From CF-162 sp040882565 (GTDB lineage Bacteria; Chloroflexota; Dehalococcoidia; SM23-28-2; RBG-16-64-32): a stretch of 64,000 nt of DNA. Below, one piece after another: positions 59,437 through 64,000 of this stretch; position 1 is the stretch's first letter, and each line of letters starts with the position of its first letter. Location of the stretch: positions 1 to 64,000 of the forward strand of contig JBBEAZ010000015.1 in the NCBI GenBank assembly GCA_040882565.1, read 5' to 3'. The translations under genes and the position numbers were made by a program. The notes under the pieces were generated by a model. It saw only the letters and a program-made list of their open reading frames with translations, was not told the DNA's origin and made no database searches.

Positions 59437-60714
59437 ATGACCACTACCGCAAACGAGCTCCAGACCAAAGGCCAGGCCGCCCGCCAGGCGGCGCGTGAAC
59501 TCGCGCGCACCTCCGCCGTCGTCAAGAACAAGGCGCTCATCGGCATCGCCGATTCGCTCATGGACCGCGCGGACGAGATCATCCGCGCCAACGAGCACGA
59601 CGTCGAAGGCGGCAAGGAGTCCGGCCTCACCCCCGCCGTCATCGACCGCCTAACCCTCAACGCCGACCGCCTCGCCAACATCGCCGGCGATGTCCGCGCC
59701 GTCGGCGCCCTCCCCGACCCGATCGGCGAGATGCTCGACATGCGCACGCTTCCCAACGGCATGCAGGTCGGCCGCCGTCGCGTCCCGCTCGGCGTCATCG
59801 CCGCGATCTACGAGGCTCGCCCCAACGTCACTGTCGACATCGCCTCGCTCTGCCTCAAGGCCGGCAGCGCCAGCATCCTCCGTGGCGGCAAAGAGACGAT
59901 CAACTCCAACAAGGTCATCGCCCGCGTTCTCCGTGAGGCGATCGCCGCCGCCGGCGGTCCCGGCGAGGCGGTCCAGCTCATCGAGAACACCGACCGCGCC
60001 CTCGTCGGCGAGCTCCTCCAGATGCGCGACGTCATCGACCTCGTCGTCCCCCGCGGCGGCGCTGAGCTGATCCGCTACGTCGCCGAAAACGCGACGATGC
60101 CCGTCCTCACCGGCGGCATCGGCGTCTGTCACACCTACGTCGACCGCGCCGCCGACCTCGAGAAGGCCGTCGCCATCGCCCTCAACGCGAAGACCCGCAA
60201 GTACAGCATCTGCAACGCCCTCGACACCGTCATCGTCCACGACGAGGTCGCTGCCCGCTTCCTCCCCGACATGGCGCGCGCCTTCGCCGACAACGGCGTC
60301 ACGATGCACTGCGACGACCGCGCGCTGCCCATCGCCCAGGCCGCCTCCGGCGCAACCGTCGTCCCCGCCGTCGACGAAGACTGGGACCGCGAATGGCTTT
60401 CCCTCGCCGCCGGCATCCGCGTCGTCAACTCGCTCGACGAGGCGCTGGACCACATCTACAAGCACGGCACCGGCCACTCCGACGCCATCGTCACTGAAGA
60501 CTACTCGGCTGCGATGCGCTTCCTCGACGAAGTCGACACCGCCGTCTGCTACGTCAACGCCAGCACCCAGTTCACCGACGGCGCCCAGTTCGGCCTCGGC
60601 GCCGAGATCATCGACTCCACCCAGAAGACGATCGCCCGCGGCCCCGTCGGCCTGCGCGAGATCACCACCTACAAGTGGATCGTCTTCGGCAGCGGTCAGA
60701 CCAGACCCGTGTGA
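59437..60714 (+). CDS. proA: Gamma-glutamyl phosphate reductase
   Basis: This 425-residue enzyme reduces glutamyl phosphate in proline synthesis. VPLGVIAAIYEARPNVT, DLVVPRGGAELIRYV and the catalytic Cys in SICNALDTVIVH identify it. Its stop overlaps the following lipoprotein start (GTGA). Confidence 0.95.
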   Translation: MTTTANELQTKGQAARQAARELARTSAVVKNKALIGIADSLMDRADEIIRANEHDVEGGKESGLTPAVIDRLTLNADRLANIAGDVRAVGALPDPIGEMLDMRTLPNGMQVGRRRVPLGVIAAIYEARPNVTVDIASLCLKAGSASILRGGKETINSNKVIARVLREAIAAAGGPGEAVQLIENTDRALVGELLQMRDVIDLVVPRGGAELIRYVAENATMPVLTGGIGVCHTYVDRAADLEKAVAIALNAKTRKYSICNALDTVIVHDEVAARFLPDMARAFADNGVTMHCDDRALPIAQAASGATVVPAVDEDWDREWLSLAAGIRVVNSLDEALDHIYKHGTGHSDAIVTEDYSAAMRFLDEVDTAVCYVNASTQFTDGAQFGLGAEIIDSTQKTIARGPVGLREITTYKWIVFGSGQTRPV

Positions 60715-61250
60715 TCACCGGCCGCTACCTCCTGTCTTTCTGCGTCTTCACATCACTAGTCGTCCTAGCGGCATGCGGAAATGGTGATGCATCCCCAACC
60801 CCGCGAGAATATGAGCCTGGGGACTTCAACCCTTGCTCGCTTCTAACTACTGCAGAAATCGAGGCCGCAGTCGGTCACCCCGTCGGCGAGAGCGAGGACC
60901 GAAGCGGCGAGGACCAGAGCGGTGACTTCTCGTTCCAATGTGCCTGGGGAGATCGTGACGACGGAGTCAATCTCCAGATTATCTCCGGCACCGAACACGA
61001 CTTTAGATCCTTCATCAACTTTCTGCAGTCGAGATCTCAATCCGAGCATATTGTCGGGCTCGGCAATATAGCTGAGTACGAAGACGCCTATGGTGTCAAC
61101 GTATTCACCGGAGAATACCTTGTCGGCGTCTACGTCAATTCTCCCGATCTCGATGACAACGCCATCAGAGAACGCACGCTGGATCTCGCCCGGCTCGTCC
61201 TTCCCCGCCTCCCCGAAGACCCACCTCCTATTCCGACCGTTCCGCCATGA
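60711..61250 (+). CDS. DUF3558-like lipoprotein
   Basis: This 179-residue protein has a signal peptide with lipobox LVVLAAC, then FNPCSLLTTAEIEAAVGHPV and FQCAWGD, a DUF3558-like pattern with a likely disulfide. It starts at GTG 60711 within the proA stop. Its codon use is less GC-biased than its neighbours. The 124-bp gap after it holds no gene. Confidence 0.72.
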   Translation: MITGRYLLSFCVFTSLVVLAACGNGDASPTPREYEPGDFNPCSLLTTAEIEAAVGHPVGESEDRSGEDQSGDFSFQCAWGDRDDGVNLQIISGTEHDFRSFINFLQSRSQSEHIVGLGNIAEYEDAYGVNVFTGEYLVGVYVNSPDLDDNAIRERTLDLARLVLPRLPEDPPPIPTVPP

Positions 61251-61374
61251 TGCCTTCGTAGCCAATATCTTGCCCACCGATCCAAGAATGCTCCGCATCA
61301 ATCCGCGGCCGATAAATCTCGCCATGGTAATCTGCGATTAACCCCGGCTAGAACTACCCCAAAGGAGACCTTCC

Positions 61375-61701
61375 ATGGCCGCCGGCTTTCAGTTCGACCG
61401 CGAGTGCCGCACGACCAGCTCCGAGAGCTTCATCATCGAGCAAGAAGACGAAGAGATCGGCCGCGTCGAGCTCCACTACACCCCCGCCGTCACCTACGGC
61501 ACCATCTGCGTCCTCGAAAGCCTCACCGAAGAAGAGATCCGCTCCCTCATCAGCGAGATCGACGAGCGCTTCGTCCTCACCAACGACCCCTTCCGCGAAG
61601 ACTTCATGGTCACCGTCTGGAACGGCCGCGAACACGGCAGCTACTCGGACGAAGACTTCGAAGACGAAGAAGACCCCCTCGACGACGGCTTCGGCGCCTA
61701 A
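61375..61701 (+). CDS. Acidic hypothetical protein
   Basis: This 108-residue protein (FQFDRECRTTSSESFIIEQE..., DEDFEDEEDPLDDGFGA) is highly acidic at its C-terminus and has no recognised domain. AAAGGAG precedes the ATG. It may bind a basic partner. Confidence 0.7.
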   Translation: MAAGFQFDRECRTTSSESFIIEQEDEEIGRVELHYTPAVTYGTICVLESLTEEEIRSLISEIDERFVLTNDPFREDFMVTVWNGREHGSYSDEDFEDEEDPLDDGFGA

Positions 61702-61839
61702 CCCCTCCGTTTCCTGAACGGGATCCCCAACCAACCCGTAGCCGCGGGGCTTCCAGCCCTGCCTCAAATCATCGTGACAGTTGCCCCAGGCCCAAGCCGC
61801 GTGCACGGCCTCGCTCGCCGTAAGCGCCAATCAGCGCCC

Positions 61840-61868
61840 GGTAGGGGGCGCCGCTTGCTGCGCCCGCC
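61840..61868 (+). repeat. R2 hairpin copy preceding R1 copy 18
   Basis: GGTAGGGGGCGCCGCTTGCT then GCGCCCGCCC. GGGCGC pairs with GCGCCC. CCCGATCGTGCAACAACAC follows, which also follows the R2 copy at 62874. It is about 76 bp before R1 copy 18. Confidence 0.65.
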
Positions 61869-61915
61869 CACATCCCGATCGTGCAACAACACACCTGTTT
61901 CACGCAAAACGCGGG

Positions 61916-62016
61916 AGGTGCAGCGGAGCCGCTGCCGGGAGTTCCCTACGGGCCCGTCTGGGCGGGGGGTGTCCCCCCGACAATCCAATTTTGGTGGTGG
62001 GGTGGGGGGGCGGGGG
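61916..62016 (+). repeat. R1 dispersed repeat, copy 18
   Basis: GCAGCGG-ag-CCGCTGC, optional block, GGGGGGTGTCCCCCC and GGTGGTGGGGTGGGGGGGCG. The 61702-62034 gap has no gene. Confidence 0.88.
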
Positions 62017-62034
62017 TTCAGCCCTTGCGGGGAG

Positions 62035-62817
62035 CTAAGCCCGCGTCGCCCAGAGATCCAACCTCACATAATCCGCCCCAAACCGCGCCACCGTCTCCCC
62101 AATCACATCCCGCAAAAACCGCTCCGAAAACTCGTCCGGCAACGCCTTCGCCTGGTGCTGCAGGATGATCGTCCGCAGGTACAGCGACGCATCATCATCG
62201 CTCTCAAACGTCACCGGCGCCGCGAACAACCGACCGCGCACCTCGCGCCAGCCATTGCGCTCCATCGCCTCCTGCGCCGCCTCCACCGTCCGGTACTTGC
62301 GGAACTCACTGTCCGCCGAGAAATACTCCGAGTACGGCGCCCGCTTCTCGACCGCGTGCGTCGTTGCCATCAGCCTTTCATTGTTTCCTGCGCCACCGCA
62401 CTGCGACCTCAGCCGTCCGCCCGGCTTCGTCGCCCGCGCCAGGCACCCGAACAGCCCATCGTCGTCCGGGATCCAATGAAACACCGCGTTCGAAAACACC
62501 ACATCCACCTGCTCCGGCAGCGAAAAGTCCGTCAGGCTCGCCACCTGCGGCGTCACGCGCGTCTCACCCCGCTCCTCCAGCGACTTCGCCAGCATCGCCA
62601 CCATGTTCTCCGAACTGTCGACCGCATAAACCTTCCCCCGCGGCAACTTCTCCAGCAGATCAAACGTCACCGACCCCGACCCACACCCCGCATCCAGCAC
62701 GGTCTCATCCCCGCGCAACTCCAGGTCATCGATCACCTGCTGCGCCCACCCCCGCATCGGCGTCCCGATCCGGTCATAAACCTCCGCGTTCCAATCAGTC
62801 TTCCGCGCTTGATTCAT
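62035..62817 (-). CDS. Trans-aconitate methyltransferase-like SAM methyltransferase
   Basis: This 260-residue methyltransferase has VLDAGCGSGSVTFDLLEKLP, VYAVDSSENMVAML and VVFSNAVFHWIPDDD, which is typical of Tam-like enzymes acting on small carboxylates. ATG 62817 is used; a GTG at 62838 is an alternative in-frame start, as neither has a good ribosome binding site. Confidence 0.85.
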   Translation of the reverse strand: MNQARKTDWNAEVYDRIGTPMRGWAQQVIDDLELRGDETVLDAGCGSGSVTFDLLEKLPRGKVYAVDSSENMVAMLAKSLEERGETRVTPQVASLTDFSLPEQVDVVFSNAVFHWIPDDDGLFGCLARATKPGGRLRSQCGGAGNNERLMATTHAVEKRAPYSEYFSADSEFRKYRTVEAAQEAMERNGWREVRGRLFAAPVTFESDDDASLYLRTIILQHQAKALPDEFSERFLRDVIGETVARFGADYVRLDLWATRA

Positions 62818-62873
62818 GCGCCCAGCGTCGCGTGCCACGTTCCGTCAGTCAAGCACCCCGCCTCGGCCAACGC

Positions 62874-62905
62874 CCGGTAGGGGGCGCTGCTTGCCGCGCC
62901 CGCCC
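62874..62905 (+). repeat. R2 hairpin copy preceding R1 copy 19
   Basis: CCGGTAGGGGGCGCTGCTTG then CCGCGCCCGCCC; almost the same as the copy at 61840. It is about 75 bp before R1 copy 19. Confidence 0.65.
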
Positions 62906-62949
62906 ACGCCCCGATCGTGCGACGACACAGGCTGCAGCTGCAGTACGCG

Positions 62950-63001
62950 AAGGTGCAGCGGAGCCGCTGCCGGGGGGTTTGGGGGGTGTCCCCCCGATTC
63001 C
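62950..63001 (+). repeat. R1 dispersed repeat, copy 19 (truncated)
   Basis: GCAGCGG-ag-CCGCTGC, TTTGG linker, GGGGGGTGTCCCCCC, then directly the 3' end of the enoyl-CoA hydratase gene. The G tail is absent, so the repeat was truncated by or into that gene end. Confidence 0.85.
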
Positions 63002-63808
63002 TCATTTTCCCGTAAACACCGGCGCCCGCTTCTCCAGGAACGCCCGGAACCCCTCCTGGAAATCGTGCGTCCGGAACAGCGGCAACAACTGCAAGAACAC
63101 GTGGTGCACACTCGCCTCAAACGTCTCGTCCATCGCCAGCCGCATCATGCGCTTCGTCGCCTGCACCGCCAGCGGCGCGTTCTGCGCGATCTCCTCCGCG
63201 ATCTCCCGCGTCACGTCCATCAGGGTGTCGTGGGGGACCACGTGGTTGACGAGGCCATACTCGAGCGCCTTCTCCGCGCCGAGGGTCATGCCGCGCAGGG
63301 CGATCTCGGATGCCTTGGCCCAGCCGATGAGCCGCGGCAGCAACCACGCCCCGCCGCTCTCCGGCAGGATGCCGCGCTTCGTGAAGATTGCCGCCAGCTT
63401 CGCCTCCGTCGAGGCGATTCGGATGTCCGCGCCCAGCGCCAGGTCCATCCCGTAGCCCGCCGCCGGCCCGTTCAGCGCGCAGATCACCGGCTTGTCCGTG
63501 TTGTGCAGCACAATCGGCGGGCTCGACTGCAGGTCGAACCGCTGCGTCGAAAGGTCCGTCCCGTTCCCCGACGACCCGATCCCCGACCCCGCCGCCAGGT
63601 CCTTCAGGTCGAGCCCCGCGCAGAACCCGCGCCCCGCCCCCGTGATCACAATCACCCGCACATCGTTGTCCGCGTCCGCATCCCGCAGCGCCTGCGAAAA
63701 CGACTCCAACATCGGCCCCGAAATCGCATTCAACCGCTCCGGCCGGTTCAGCGTAATCGTCGCAACGTAGTCCTTCGACTCAAACAACAAATCAGAGTAC
63801 TGAGACAT
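63002..63808 (-). CDS. Enoyl-CoA hydratase/isomerase family protein
   Basis: This 268-residue crotonase-fold protein has TITLNRPERLNAIS, ITGAGRGFCAGLDLKD (oxyanion hole) and ALNGPAAGYGMDLALGADI. It lacks the second canonical Glu region in an obvious form, and ILPESGGAWLLPRLIG is well kept. The ATG at 63808 follows GGAGGTG. It acts on an acyl-CoA in beta-oxidation or a related path. Confidence 0.92.
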   Translation of the reverse strand: MSQYSDLLFESKDYVATITLNRPERLNAISGPMLESFSQALRDADADNDVRVIVITGAGRGFCAGLDLKDLAAGSGIGSSGNGTDLSTQRFDLQSSPPIVLHNTDKPVICALNGPAAGYGMDLALGADIRIASTEAKLAAIFTKRGILPESGGAWLLPRLIGWAKASEIALRGMTLGAEKALEYGLVNHVVPHDTLMDVTREIAEEIAQNAPLAVQATKRMMRLAMDETFEASVHHVFLQLLPLFRTHDFQEGFRAFLEKRAPVFTGK

Positions 63809-63910
63809 GGGCACACCTCCAAAAATATCTGCCGCAAGTGTACAACGGCGTCCCAAACACCCGCCCCCGGCGCTCCCGGAACGCCACCTGCCATCGGCCC
63901 CCTCCATCTG

Positions 63911-63935
63911 CGTAGGGGCGAGGCACCCCTCGCAT
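63911..63935 (+). repeat. R2 hairpin copy
   Basis: CGTAGGGGCGAGGCACCCCTC, R2-like, near the right edge. An R1 copy may follow beyond the window. The rest of 63809-64000 shows no gene. Confidence 0.45.
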
Positions 63936-64000
63936 CACCCAAACCTTGCCCGTACCCGTGTCTCGCCCGCCCCGCCCCGCCCGTGCGACCACGTCCCGCC

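Noticed and set aside
1..64000. tRNA or rRNA genes
   Set aside because: No T-loop/cloverleaf-like patterns or rRNA signatures were noticed on either strand by reading; a covariance search was not possible.

Overview
The window is a high-GC bacterial chromosome segment from a draft assembly; there is a 10-base N gap at 42761-42770. The gene content suggests a free-living heterotroph, most likely a Chloroflexota member (Dehalococcoidia-like). That assignment is an inference from an LLM/F420-type oxidoreductase, NAD-dependent formate dehydrogenase, paired thiolase-like and Zn-ribbon OB-fold proteins, lipoproteins with long Asp runs, probable leaderless promoters and an actinobacterial-type bS22. 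No rRNA, tRNA, CRISPR array or intact insertion sequence was seen.

Left half (1-30 kb). Two aldehyde dehydrogenases are followed by a Fic protein with elaborate operators, a frameshifted F420-type oxidoreductase, an M28-like peptidase with a methyltransferase, a HicBA pair and an amidase. Next come a zone of decayed genes (10.0-10.5 kb), a catabolic cluster (OYE flavoenzyme, cupin, DUF6807 protein, Gfo/Idh dehydrogenase), a histidine kinase with a single-domain response regulator, formate dehydrogenase, an SDR and a beta-lactamase-fold hydrolase. A four-gene chromate-resistance operon, a GH3 glycosidase, a frameshifted thiolase and a large PAS-GGDEF-EAL protein complete this half.

Middle (30.4-32.9 kb). 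This short region holds truncated gene remnants (FIST, SDR) and two DUF4389 membrane proteins. Here the + strand changes from G-rich to C-rich whichever strand the genes are on, the pattern expected at a replication terminus or an inversion/chimera junction.

Right half (33-64 kb). It contains purQ, a CoA-ligase-type protein, a CUT1 sugar ABC transporter, an rpsU-yqeY-pgpH cluster, two tiny desulforedoxin-like proteins, a polar amino-acid ABC transporter, a MerR regulator, and proB and proA separated by a thiolase-like/DUF35 pair and bS22. A methyltransferase and an enoyl-CoA hydratase end the window.

The most unusual content is a family of about 19 dispersed intergenic repeats, called R1 here. 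The unit is about 75-110 bp, or about 145-170 bp when tandem. It has a GCAGCG...CGCTGC hairpin with a compensatory base change in one copy, a GGGGGG-TGT-CCCCCC hairpin and a G-quadruplex-like tail. It is often preceded by a second hairpin family, R2 (GTAGGGGCG...). All R1 copies lie between genes. All copies right of the skew switch are on the + strand, and the copies left of it (one R1, two R2) are on the - strand, so orientation follows the replication strand rather than transcription.
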